Origin: Candidatus Odinarchaeota archaeon
GTDB taxonomy: Archaea > Asgardarchaeota > JAGGXT01
Direction of reading: 5' to 3'
Length of the DNA: 13,499 nucleotides
Assembly (NCBI GenBank): GCA_021162905.1
Contig: JAGGXT010000073.1
Coordinates: forward strand, 1-13,499
The translations under genes were made by a program, and so were the position numbers. This document shows, piece by piece, positions 5,984 to 13,130 of the stretch. The notes beneath the pieces are model-generated. The model worked only from the letters and a program-made list of their open reading frames with translations, had not been told where the DNA came from and did no database searches. Each line of letters starts with the position of its first letter. Position 1 is the first letter of the stretch.

Positions 5984-6415
5984 TTATTTAACAACTTCTA
6001 AATTGCCAACAATTTCTGTACCCTCCTTAATCGTATTAAAAACTGTTCCATTTCTTTCCACAAGTTCTTTTAGCCGTTCTATTTTCTCATATGACTCGTT
6101 GCTCCTTATTCTTATTTTATATTTTATCTTTGTAACCTTTGCTTTCATTTTCGGCCTTTCTGCATCTATGTCAATTTCAATAGATTCTATCTTAAGATTC
6201 ATCTTTCTAGATAATCTTCCGTAATTTACTATCATACATCCCCCAATTGCCGCAAGTAGTACTTCTGTTGGATTGGGCCCTTCATCATTACCATCTGTTT
6301 TTGTGTCTACTACCAAGTTGAAATGCCTGATTGTGACTTCTGACTGTACATTTCCTCTCCATTTAACATAAGCATGGTATTTTAGTACCTCTGATTCAAC
6401 TTCCTTTAGCGGCAT
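5984..6415 (-). CDS. OsmC/Ohr-family protein
   Basis: Predicted cytoplasmic protein of 143 residues. The family signature is clear: DGNDEGPNPTEVLLAAIGGC (41-60) with Glu51 and Cys60, and KIKYKIRIRSNES-like strands later. Classical OsmC/Ohr peroxidases use a second cysteine in a CPV motif. Here the matching segment is RNGTVFNTIKEG (121-132), with Gly123 in place of Cys, so two-cysteine hydroperoxide chemistry is not expected. It may instead bind a ligand or use the single Cys60 (inference). The start is ATG 6415, preceded by GGTGAT four bases upstream; GTG codons at 6427 and 6424 are in frame but would overlap that SD. A TATA box lies about 45-55 bases upstream. Confidence 0.88.
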   Translation of the reverse strand: MPLKEVESEVLKYHAYVKWRGNVQSEVTIRHFNLVVDTKTDGNDEGPNPTEVLLAAIGGCMIVNYGRLSRKMNLKIESIEIDIDAERPKMKAKVTKIKYKIRIRSNESYEKIERLKELVERNGTVFNTIKEGTEIVGNLEVVK

Positions 6416-6448
6416 ATGAATCACCACCCGTATGAATATTTCATTCTA

Positions 6449-6523
6449 TTTAAAAAAATGCTTATAAAAGCAATAAGTAGACGATCCGAGAAATTTTCCC
6501 TCTTTCAAAAAATGTTTATAAAA
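6449..6523. promoter_or_regulatory. Two near-identical TATA-containing segments upstream of the OsmC gene
   Basis: TTTAAAAAAATGCTTATAAA (from 6449) and TTTCAAAAAATGTTTATAAA (from 6503) are direct repeats 54 bases apart. The first includes TGCTT-ATAA-AAGCA, a nearly symmetrical TATA box. On the minus strand it reads CTTTTATAAGC and suits the OsmC start at 6415. The second faces the possible plus-strand ORF at 6580. Confidence 0.45.
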
Positions 6524-6579
6524 TTTTATTGATGTGTTAGGGAAACTGTTCTTAAAGTATGTTAAAGTACTATCAATAA

Positions 6580-6726
6580 ATGATTCTAGAAATCTACAAG
6601 AAGTTTCATGATTTCGGAAATCATATTTTTCACACTCCATCTTGGAGAGGAGCTCCTGATGTTGCATTCAAGTGGTATAATAAATTTGTAGAGACACTTA
6701 AGAAAAAGATTAGAAAAATGCAGTAA
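6580..6726 (+). CDS. Hypothetical small basic protein (48 residues)
   Basis: ATG to TAA, encoding MILEIYKKFHDFGNHIF, then TPSWRGAPDVAFKWYNKFVE and a basic end KKKIRKMQ. It is rich in aromatic residues and Lys, unlike random AT-rich spacer, and a TATA-like TTTATAAAA lies about 55-65 bases upstream. There is no clear SD and I recognise no family. It could be the start of a lost gene. The minus-strand frame across 6446-6667 looks less protein-like. Confidence 0.35.
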   Translation: MILEIYKKFHDFGNHIFHTPSWRGAPDVAFKWYNKFVETLKKKIRKMQ

Positions 6727-6867
6727 TTGTTTCAATCGATAGAAAAACTAGTTGCTCTAAAGTCATTCAAGCTACTCACATTTATTTTTTCAACGGTATA
6801 TTAGTTTTGTATATCGTAAGTTAAAATTTTTTCTATAATTGTAATCTAAGAGGATGAATGAAAAAGG

Positions 6868-7812
6868 TTATACATCTATAGTAACATCTTGAGAAATAGC
6901 TATTTCTTTAAAAATAAAGATAGGAATTTCAATTTCATAGTCAAAACTCAGTCGCCTTTTAAACTTTAAATTTAAAAGCCACTCTGTATAAAAGATGGGT
7001 GTATATATAGTGGGTGTTGCAACATATGGAAGTTCTAATTTGAATGAAAAACTCATTGGTTCATTACCAATGATTTTAAGATCCTTTGCGATCGTAGTAT
7101 CTTCCAAAAACTTTCTTGAACACTCAGTTAAATAATATCTTCTCGAGAATGGCCTTTCGAGAACTGCAACAAATATGTCGGATAAGAACTCAGAATACTT
7201 TAGAGTTGCGGTAACCTCATTTATCTTCATGTCTTTATCTGAGAGAATAGTAACTTTACCTTTCATAGTACTACCTAACGTAAATGCTTTTTTCTCAAGG
7301 AAAATAGTAAATTTAGTTGAATCTAGTAGAAACGTGCTCTCCAAAGGATCATTAACAAAGGAGAAAGCTGGAAAAACTTGGCCTACATGAATTGGATAAT
7401 CCACAGCTATCGTATTACCAACACCAGTTATTACAGTAACATTTACAAACCATCTATTTATAACTCGACATCCAGAAAATGCAGGAATTGAGTCTTCGGG
7501 GATATGTAGCTGTCTCTCAAAATAGACGCCATTCTGAGGAATTGTAAATGCTCCAGCCACACGCTCCTCATGAGAGAAAAACACATACTCTTTATGACCC
7601 CTCATCCGATGTCTCTTTTTCCAAGTAGAACTACTAGAATAATAAGAGTATGCATAATGTAAATCGGCCTTGCTTACAAGCTTAAGGAATACCCCCTGAA
7701 TATATATAGGAGCTGTAGGAATTAACCAACACCTAACATTAATTATATCACCAGGATGATAACTCGTCCTATCTGTTTGAACATATATGTTAATTTTGGG
7801 ATATGGCATCAT
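6868..7812 (-). CDS. Two-domain arrestin-like (Spo0M/Vps26-type fold) protein, paralogue B
   Basis: Protein of 314 residues with no signal peptide or membrane span, made almost wholly of predicted beta strands. Each half starts with the strand-turn-strand pattern typical of arrestin-fold sandwiches: SYHPGDIINVRCWL at 17-30 and AFTLGSTMKGKVTIL at 176-190, the latter followed by KINEVTATLKYSE. The first half also has VYFERQLHIPEDSIPAFSG then a W-x-V-x-V strand (121-127), like the LPPSF...Y.V strands of arrestins. It aligns by eye with the neighbour ending at 7837: the second domain begins at the same residue number, and both end W-x-L-x-L then an IEIPI-type strand. It follows that gene by 24 bases, so they are probably co-transcribed. 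ATG 7812 or 7809 is the start, with a weak GGCGAT upstream. The fold is inferred from pattern; the partner is unknown. Confidence 0.7.
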   Translation of the reverse strand: MMPYPKINIYVQTDRTSYHPGDIINVRCWLIPTAPIYIQGVFLKLVSKADLHYAYSYYSSSSTWKKRHRMRGHKEYVFFSHEERVAGAFTIPQNGVYFERQLHIPEDSIPAFSGCRVINRWFVNVTVITGVGNTIAVDYPIHVGQVFPAFSFVNDPLESTFLLDSTKFTIFLEKKAFTLGSTMKGKVTILSDKDMKINEVTATLKYSEFLSDIFVAVLERPFSRRYYLTECSRKFLEDTTIAKDLKIIGNEPMSFSFKLELPYVATPTIYTPIFYTEWLLNLKFKRRLSFDYEIEIPIFIFKEIAISQDVTIDV

Positions 7813-7836
7813 ATGGATCGCCCCATCAGGATTGAA

Positions 7837-8769
7837 TTAATGTTCACTAATCTCGTCTTTAGTAACTTTCTTAACTACCTTTATAGGAACTTCAATACGC
7901 TTGTCCAAACGTAGTGGTAAATCTAATTGTAAAACAAGAATCCATTTTGAAGAAAAATACCTATTTTCCTCAGAAAACCAAAGCAACGGTGGTAGGTTTA
8001 CTGAGAATTGAGCTTCTAACTTATCTCCTTCAGTAAGTTTAACTTTATCATGTACATTAACACGTTGATAGAGTTTTGTAAAGGAACATACTGGATTCGT
8101 GAAACGAGAATCCAAAGCAAGAATTACATTCTGGGGGACTTCCTCACCATATACTAAGTAAGCATTCACAGCATTAATCTTTACCTTACCTTTTGTACAA
8201 ACTATGGTAACTTTTCCGTTAATTGTTTCTCCAGGAAGAAAATATTCCCTAGGTAATTCAATAATAACCCTCAAATTTTTCTCAATTTTTTCAAATGTTT
8301 TAGGCCTGATAAAATCGTCTTTAGATACACTACGTGAAACATTTAATACCTTTTCTGTAGTGTATTCTCCAAGCGTAGTTAATAGCCTTGCAATAATATA
8401 CCATCTTACCTGAAATGCAACTCCATTAATCGTAAGATAAGCTTCTTCTGGAATAATAAATGGGCTGTCAATCTCTAAACCAGGGGGCTGGATATCCGTA
8501 TTTTCTAGCAATGTTACAGTATGATCTACAAAATTGTATCTTATATAACCAAAAAACTTGTATGCTTCCGAGTCAAAAACTAAGTCAGCAGCCCTAGCTA
8601 TAAATTCACAAACAAATCGAACATTCAAAGAATTAACAAAAAGAGGTACACTTGTTTTAATAACAACCTTACCATTAACGGACTCCCCAAGAGTATATTC
8701 TTGCTTATCAACATCTATAAGAAACGAAAAATCAGGAAGCCTAACAGGATGTGGGCCCTGATAGGCCAT
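7837..8769 (-). CDS. Two-domain arrestin-like (Spo0M/Vps26-type fold) protein, paralogue A
   Basis: Protein of 310 residues, beta-rich, with no signal peptide or membrane span. An internal repeat is plain: EYTLGESVNGKVVI (24-37) and YFLPGETINGKVTIV (176-190), the second followed by KVKINAVNAYLVYGEE. In arrestin-fold proteins each beta sandwich opens with this Y-x-PGE-x-I-x-G-x-V pattern. The first domain ends in VAFQVRWYIIARL (117-129), the usual long strand before the linker. Eukaryotic arrestins and Vps26 are trafficking adaptors, and bacterial Spo0M is a cytoplasmic relative; the role here is unknown. The start ATG 8769 follows GGTGATG, and a strong TATA box lies about 25-35 bases upstream. 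Confidence 0.72.
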   Translation of the reverse strand: MAYQGPHPVRLPDFSFLIDVDKQEYTLGESVNGKVVIKTSVPLFVNSLNVRFVCEFIARAADLVFDSEAYKFFGYIRYNFVDHTVTLLENTDIQPPGLEIDSPFIIPEEAYLTINGVAFQVRWYIIARLLTTLGEYTTEKVLNVSRSVSKDDFIRPKTFEKIEKNLRVIIELPREYFLPGETINGKVTIVCTKGKVKINAVNAYLVYGEEVPQNVILALDSRFTNPVCSFTKLYQRVNVHDKVKLTEGDKLEAQFSVNLPPLLWFSEENRYFSSKWILVLQLDLPLRLDKRIEVPIKVVKKVTKDEISEH

Positions 8770-8790
8770 TTATTCATCACCAGTAAGGTT

Positions 8791-8804
8791 TACTATATAT
8801 AATA
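8791..8804 (-). promoter_or_regulatory. TATA box for the arrestin-like gene pair
   Basis: On the minus strand ATTATATATAGTA lies 22-35 bases before ATG 8769, so the pair probably has its own promoter in the 66-base gap after the upstream gene. The very short leader would still carry GGTGATG. Confidence 0.5.
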
Positions 8805-8835
8805 TTATGATGAATCAAAATTTAAGGCTTATTAT

Positions 8836-9339
8836 TTATTTGAAAATTAATAGAGTGAATAACAGCATAATAGATAACCCTAATAAGTAATGTGCAATAC
8901 TTGTAAAACAAAAGGTGCAATTATATGAAATATTATTAATCGCTACATCCTTAATTTTGTTAGCAATGACTCTATGGCTTTTGATAAAATCTACTATACT
9001 GCAATCTTTGCAGCGAAATGAGATACTAACGTGTTCATCTGGTAAATTTACTTCAGTAATACTTGCATCTACGCAATTAGTTGAATCCTCTATAATAGAA
9101 ACTCCATGAAAACACTGCAATGGTGCCCGAATTTTTAAAACATCTATCGCATCAAGTATTGAAAAATATTCTCTAAACGCTAGAATTACACTACCTAGTA
9201 TGCTGATTATATTCGATATACGCCTGGTTCTCGGCAACCCTGAAAGCCTTTTAAGTGCTTCTTTAACACCATAGTCAAAAATTAAATTCCGCAAAAATAT
9301 TAAATCTCTAACTACTGTTCGTTTGAAGTCCTCAACCAC
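8836..9339 (-). CDS. Tail-anchored membrane protein with two CxxC motifs, family unknown
   Basis: Protein of 167 residues. The first 50 residues are basic and helical (FLRNLIFDYGVKEALKRLSG, then LPRTRR). The middle has six cysteines in all: C76, C89, CKDC at 110-113 and CTFC at 141-144. A single strong membrane span, YLLGLSIMLLFTLLIF (151-166), ends the chain, so it is predicted to be inserted tail-first with the cysteine domain in the cytoplasm. The CxxC pairs could hold a metal (zinc-ribbon-like) or be redox active. The start is GTG 9339; an in-frame TGA a few codons upstream rules out extension, and the SD is poor. It lies between the ABC exporter and the arrestin-like pair, 66 bases before the latter. 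I do not recognise a family. Confidence 0.65.
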   Translation of the reverse strand: MVEDFKRTVVRDLIFLRNLIFDYGVKEALKRLSGLPRTRRISNIISILGSVILAFREYFSILDAIDVLKIRAPLQCFHGVSIIEDSTNCVDASITEVNLPDEHVSISFRCKDCSIVDFIKSHRVIANKIKDVAINNISYNCTFCFTSIAHYLLGLSIMLLFTLLIFK

Positions 9340-9354
9340 ATAAGTTGTTGTTCA

Positions 9355-9435
9355 CTAAATTTCCTTATGCTTTTTAAAATTCTCATTCAACTTATTTATA
9401 ACTTCTTTCGGTGCAAATATTCGTGATATTAACAT
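9355..9435 (-). CDS. Short ORF between exporter and anchored protein, possibly a gene remnant
   Basis: The minus-strand frame is open from just after the permease stop (9499) to TAG 9355-9357. It reads KEHVDTYLLLKRRKKPYMLI, then SRIFAPKEVINKLNENFKKH, which looks like real protein sequence. The only possible start is ATG 9435, giving 26 residues, and it lacks an SD. It shares a frame with both the permease and the downstream GTG gene, separated by TAA, TAG and TGA. It may be a truncated gene or a very small protein. The family is unknown. Confidence 0.35.
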   Translation of the reverse strand: MLISRIFAPKEVINKLNENFKKHKEI

Positions 9436-9498
9436 ATATGGCTTTTTCCTTCTTTTTAGTAAGAGATAGGTGTCAACATGTTCCTTGTTTGTTAAGAA

Positions 9499-10209
9499 TT
9501 AATACTTTCTTTCCAATGAATACACTGCTAAAATCAAGAAAATTAAGAACCATACAAACGTTGCAATAAGTGAAACTTCTATTGGTAAAAATGTACTGTA
9601 CGTAAAAGCATATCTTAAAAGCTCTACAGTATAGGTTAATGGCATAAGCAGAGAAATATATTGCAAAATAACAGGTGATTTAGATAATGGTATAAATACA
9701 CCACTTACGAAAATCATGGGCAAGCGAACAGAATTCACAACAATCATTATATTTCGAGGATCTTTTATTATAAGTGCAATAAAAACACCCATTGAAGAAA
9801 ATGCAATAGTCACTAGAACACTTGCGACAACAAGCAGCAAAGGATTACCTAGTTTAATTCCTAAAAATGGCAATGTAATAAATGTTGTAATCAATGAAAC
9901 AAATAACCCAAAAATAAAACTTCCTACAACCTTACCTAAAACAATTTCCCAATAGCTAAGTGGAGCTAATATTAATCTTTCAAATTCTTTAAACCTTCTT
10001 TCAAAAGTAATTGACGTGGACGCCATAGAAGTTGCTCCAAAAAATGAAGCAATAGCAATCAACCCAGGTGCTAGGAAGTTAATATCTTTTCCTCTAACAA
10101 TAAATGCCATGGCAAAGACTATAGGAAAAATTATACCCCAACTGATAGTCGCAGGTTTTATGAAATATTGGAAAAAGTCCTTTTTAGCAAGATAGTATAT
10201 GTTTTTCAT
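9499..10209 (-). CDS. ABC-2 type transporter permease
   Basis: Integral membrane protein of 236 residues with about six spans, forming the channel of an ABC exporter. The pattern is that of the ABC-2 family: an N-terminal cytoplasmic segment (MKNIYYLAKKDFFQYF), a first span near 21-38, FERRFKEFERLILAPLSYWEIVLGK (69-93) containing the coupling helix, and FVSGVFIPLSKSP then MPLTYTVELLRYAF (about 167-202), typical of drug, lipid or polysaccharide ABC-2 permeases. The substrate cannot be read from sequence. The ATG overlaps the ATPase stop as ATGA (10206-10209), so translation is coupled. It ends with TAA at 9499-9501. Confidence 0.92.
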   Translation of the reverse strand: MKNIYYLAKKDFFQYFIKPATISWGIIFPIVFAMAFIVRGKDINFLAPGLIAIASFFGATSMASTSITFERRFKEFERLILAPLSYWEIVLGKVVGSFIFGLFVSLITTFITLPFLGIKLGNPLLLVVASVLVTIAFSSMGVFIALIIKDPRNIMIVVNSVRLPMIFVSGVFIPLSKSPVILQYISLLMPLTYTVELLRYAFTYSTFLPIEVSLIATFVWFLIFLILAVYSLERKY

Positions 10210-11090
10210 TTTGTAACCTCCAAAAACACTTCCTCTATATTAGCACCACTTGAAGTAATTGACTTTACTTTTATTCCATATTTCTTGATTGTTGGGTAGA
10301 AGATATCTAAAAATTCTTGAAAATTTTTTGCAGAGAATATCACAGTATTACCTTGTGCACGTGGGTGGAATTGCTTAAGATCATTTAGGAATCCATTCTT
10401 GAGATTTTCTACAACTACCTCGATTTTTATCGATTTAGTGAACATACTTTTAAGCTCTTGTGGTGTTCCTAATGCGACTATTTTTCCTTTATTAATAATT
10501 GCAATCCTATCAGAAAGTTTTTCAGCTACAGCCATATTATGTGTTGTTAGGAAGATTGTGTGCCCATTCTTATTAAGCTCTACAATCATCCTCTGAATAT
10601 TTCTAGAAGCTCTTACGTCAAGACCCACCGTAGGTTCATCAAGAAAAAGTATAGGTGGGTTATGTAAAACTGCTGCAGCAAGAACTGCTCTTTTCCTAAA
10701 TCCAAAGGAAAGTTTATTGAATTTCTTATCAGCAGGCAACTTAAATTGCTTAATCACTTCGTCCACTCTCTTTTTGTCAACATGATACAATTCAGCCATG
10801 AATCGTAAGTTTTGTTTTACAGTTAAATCTCCAAATAAATTTGCAATATCCTGCACCACACCAATGCTTCGTTTTACATTAATCTTATCATTCAGAACAC
10901 TATATCCATTAACAAAAGCTTCTCCTTCACTTATTTTTGTTAGGCAACTCAGCATTCTAACTGTAGTAGTTTTTCCAGCACCATTAGGGCCTAAGAATCC
11001 AAAAATTTCACCCTTCTTAACGTGAAAGCTAATATGGTCCACAGCTAAATGATTATCATAGTATTTTGTCAAATTTTTGCAAATTATCAT
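10206..11090 (-). CDS. ABC-2 type transporter ATP-binding protein
   Basis: Nucleotide-binding subunit of 294 residues that powers the permease encoded just after it. Walker A GPNGAGKTT (34-42), Q-loop Gln80, Walker B ILFLDEP (147-153) and switch His184 in LTTHN are all intact. The signature is LSFGFRKR (127-134) instead of LSGGQxxR; variants of this kind occur in exporter ATPases. Residues from about 215 on form the C-terminal extension found in CcmA/DrrA-like ATPases. The start ATG 11090 follows GAGGGTT about ten bases upstream. It is the first gene of the minus-strand run that reaches the arrestin-like proteins. Confidence 0.95.
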   Translation of the reverse strand: MIICKNLTKYYDNHLAVDHISFHVKKGEIFGFLGPNGAGKTTTVRMLSCLTKISEGEAFVNGYSVLNDKINVKRSIGVVQDIANLFGDLTVKQNLRFMAELYHVDKKRVDEVIKQFKLPADKKFNKLSFGFRKRAVLAAAVLHNPPILFLDEPTVGLDVRASRNIQRMIVELNKNGHTIFLTTHNMAVAEKLSDRIAIINKGKIVALGTPQELKSMFTKSIKIEVVVENLKNGFLNDLKQFHPRAQGNTVIFSAKNFQEFLDIFYPTIKKYGIKVKSITSSGANIEEVFLEVTK

Positions 11091-11414
11091 AATGTAACCC
11101 TCGCGCTATCGACAAATTTTGTGCATTTGCAATAAAATAATTAAAACACTAATAAATTTTATCCAACATTTACTTTACCATGATATTATAGTTACAATGT
11201 TAAAATAATTATTATTAAGTAATATCACAGAATATCATGAGCTTATGAATGGCTTGATGATACATAGGAAAGCAAATGAATTTCTGGTCATGTTTACTAA
11301 CATATATAAGGATGAAATAATGGAATGGAAGGGAGATCTATCTGTATTCAAACCTGCATATAACTTACTTAGAACTTCAGCAAAAAGCAAGAAAAAGCTT
11401 AAACTGATTTACAA
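11091..11414. other. Intergenic region upstream of the exporter operon, with a doubtful plus-strand ORF
   Basis: The region is AT-rich. Minus-strand TATA-like stretches around 11135-11150 could serve the ATPase gene, but none stands out. A plus-strand frame (11245-11454) begins MNGLMIHRKANEFLVMFTNI and has a plausible middle (EWKGDLSVFKPAYNLL). Its Lys-rich end is simply the complement of the poly-T terminator and it runs into the opposing gene, so I do not annotate it as a gene. Confidence 0.4.
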
Positions 11415-11436
11415 TAAAAAAGAAAAAGATAAAAAA
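11415..11436 (-). terminator. Poly-T terminator after the ECF operon
   Basis: On the minus strand, directly after the TAA of the small membrane gene, the sequence reads T6-ATC-T5-C-T6. Runs of this kind, without a hairpin, end transcription in archaea. Confidence 0.7.
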
Positions 11437-11652
11437 TTATATTTTTTTAAGTAGTTTCAGAAGACCATACAGACCTCCAAAGAATATTACTAGACCGGGT
11501 ATTGTAGTTTCAAGATACCAAACGTTTTCACCAATCATTTCTAGGGCCATTCCGGATCCTATGATCCATGGTGCAAAGATTAGGTAAAAGCCGAATATTA
11601 GCATCAAAGTAGTCAATTGAACTAAAACAACTCTTAAGTTTTTCTCACTCAT
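11437..11652 (-). CDS. Small two-span membrane protein of the ECF transporter operon
   Basis: Protein of 71 residues, MSEKNLRVVL at the start, with spans near 8-27 (VVLVQLTTLMLIFGFYLIF) and 50-66 (TIPGLVIFFGGLYGLL) and a short basic tail LLKKI. The start is ATG 11652 because GGTGAT lies four bases before it, the spacing used by other genes here; ATG 11664 in the same frame would contain that SD. The upstream ecfT stop (11666-11668) is 13 bases away, so the two are surely co-transcribed. It may be an accessory subunit of the ECF transporter. I know of no named family. Confidence 0.75.
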   Translation of the reverse strand: MSEKNLRVVLVQLTTLMLIFGFYLIFAPWIIGSGMALEMIGENVWYLETTIPGLVIFFGGLYGLLKLLKKI

Positions 11653-11665
11653 TTTCATCACCATC

Positions 11666-12520
11666 TTATAGGGGTACCCAATTTAGAAAGTGTTGTAATT
11701 CACTATATGGAGGGATCCATAAGGTAGTTAGAATAAACATCCTCAGATAAACATAGGATATTAAAACAGCAAAGTAGAACAGTAACATAGCATAATCACT
11801 GTATTTCATCTTTACATCATACAGCCAAGTTCTTTTTTTGTAAGCTCCAAATGCCCGTAAGTCCATTGCATCAGCAACTTGTTCTGCACGCTTTATACTC
11901 AAAAGAAGCATAGGAACCATTATTGGAGCAGTTCTTTTTACTTTTGAAATAAAGCCACCTTTTAGTTTCTCGAGCTCAAATCCCCTTGCTTTTTGAGCAT
12001 TAGTAATAATTTGATAATCAACAATAAGAGTTGGAAGATACCTAAGAGCAATATTAACTGAGAAAGCTAACTTGTATGGTACCTTTAATTTAGACAATGC
12101 AATAGTCAACTTACTTGGGTCCGTTGTTAAGATAAACAATGTTGCCAAGGGAAATATCGATAGATACCTACATGTTACAGTAAGAGAATATATAATAGAT
12201 TCGTAAGCAATCACTATAGGCCCCCAGCTAAATAGAATATGTGGTGTCTTTGTAGCAATAGTTGGATAAAACATGTTAGTTAGAATAGTAACTAGAGTAA
12301 GAAGTACCAAAAGAGCCGTGAATGGTTTTTTAATTTCATGCCAGTCAATTTTTGCTAGGAATAACCAAAAGAAACCCAATACTAACAAAATTGCTAGCAT
12401 TCGTATATCCCAAATTACAATTGCAGCAGCTGTATGTAGAAGAACCATTCCTAACTTAGTTCTAACATCAAGTTTATGTATTACAGATTCGCCACGAATA
12501 TACTTAAATGCAAATGCCAA
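11666..12520 (-). CDS. Energy-coupling factor transporter transmembrane protein (EcfT/CbiQ family)
   Basis: Membrane scaffold of 284 residues that links ECF ATPases to a substrate-binding S component. Spans are visible near 25-55, 65-85, 105-130 and 240-268. The cytoplasmic coupling helices carry the family motifs: NAQKARGFELE with Ala-Arg-Gly at 178-180, and ADAMDLRAFGA (216-226) in place of the second ARG motif. The start is TTG 12520 with GGGG about ten bases upstream. It follows the S component gene by 28 bases. A 15-base sequence at its start recurs inverted at its end. No EcfA gene adjoins it, so ATPases must be encoded elsewhere. Confidence 0.92.
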   Translation of the reverse strand: MAFAFKYIRGESVIHKLDVRTKLGMVLLHTAAAIVIWDIRMLAILLVLGFFWLFLAKIDWHEIKKPFTALLVLLTLVTILTNMFYPTIATKTPHILFSWGPIVIAYESIIYSLTVTCRYLSIFPLATLFILTTDPSKLTIALSKLKVPYKLAFSVNIALRYLPTLIVDYQIITNAQKARGFELEKLKGGFISKVKRTAPIMVPMLLLSIKRAEQVADAMDLRAFGAYKKRTWLYDVKMKYSDYAMLLFYFAVLISYVYLRMFILTTLWIPPYSELQHFLNWVPL

Positions 12521-12533
12521 ATTGGGTACCCCT
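11670..12533. repeat. Perfect 15-bp inverted repeat bracketing ecfT
   Basis: AGGGGTACCCAATTT at 11670-11684 is the exact reverse complement of AAATTGGGTACCCCT at 12519-12533. One arm covers the SD/start region of ecfT, the other its last codons and stop region. The core GGGTACCC is itself palindromic. In the transcript the arms could close an 830-base loop. Confidence 0.65.
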
Positions 12534-12548
12534 TTAAGATCTTTTTAA

Positions 12549-13088
12549 TTACTCACTTTCTTCCAAAAGTTTTGGCTTAGCCGAGTTTACTGCTTGAATA
12601 AAGATAGGTGTCAATATTGCAACAAATATTGCATCGGTAACAGCTGCAGGGATTACCCATGCATAAATAACTATTTCAAATGGTATACCCATTGCGATAT
12701 CAATAAGCCCTGCAAAGAACAAACCTACAAAGCAACCAATTACTCCTAAGATAGCAACCATTGCTAAATCTTTTGATGTGGATATCTCACCGTTACGTAA
12801 GTACCACCAAATTCCTGGTAACAGGCCAATTATACCTACACCCACGTCCCAGTTCCACCAGAAGGATCCCCAAGTGAAGTCGAGCAATAAGTTTCCTAGA
12901 GCACCAACAACAAAACCAACAATCGGACCATACATAGCACCAAAGAATGTTACTATTGCAATAGCAGGCCTAAGGCTAACGCCTCCCACTGGAATAAAGA
13001 AGGTTGCTGAACCAAAGATAGCATACATTGCAGCACCAATACCCATCAATACAATATCCTTTGTTGAGATTGTTAACTTTGCTGGCAT
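12549..13088 (-). CDS. ECF transporter S component (substrate-specificity subunit)
   Basis: Very hydrophobic protein of 179 residues with about five or six spans, matching the size and layout of S components that capture vitamins or other small molecules. Visible parts are MGIGAAMYAIFGSATFF (15-31), SLRPAIAIVTFFGAMYGP (38-55), the GFVVGALGNLLLDF segment (58-71) common in this family, a tryptophan-rich loop (GSFWWNWDVGVG, 74-85) likely to line the substrate site, and a final AVTDAIFVAILTP span. The substrate cannot be named; nearby genes give no clue. GGAGGAT lies about nine bases before ATG 13088. It leads the S-T-small protein operon. Confidence 0.85.
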   Translation of the reverse strand: MPAKLTISTKDIVLMGIGAAMYAIFGSATFFIPVGGVSLRPAIAIVTFFGAMYGPIVGFVVGALGNLLLDFTWGSFWWNWDVGVGIIGLLPGIWWYLRNGEISTSKDLAMVAILGVIGCFVGLFFAGLIDIAMGIPFEIVIYAWVIPAAVTDAIFVAILTPIFIQAVNSAKPKLLEESE

Positions 13089-13130
13089 TTCTCTAATATC
13101 CTCCGATTTTTTTTACATGTTAAAAAAAGG

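Noticed and set aside
6446..6667. Minus-strand 73-codon frame upstream of the OsmC gene
   Set aside because: It covers both TATA-like repeats and runs into the OsmC promoter; its translation shows no domain.
11245..11454. Plus-strand 69-codon frame
   Set aside because: Its Lys-rich tail is the complement of the poly-T terminator and it overlaps the end of the opposing gene; no SD.
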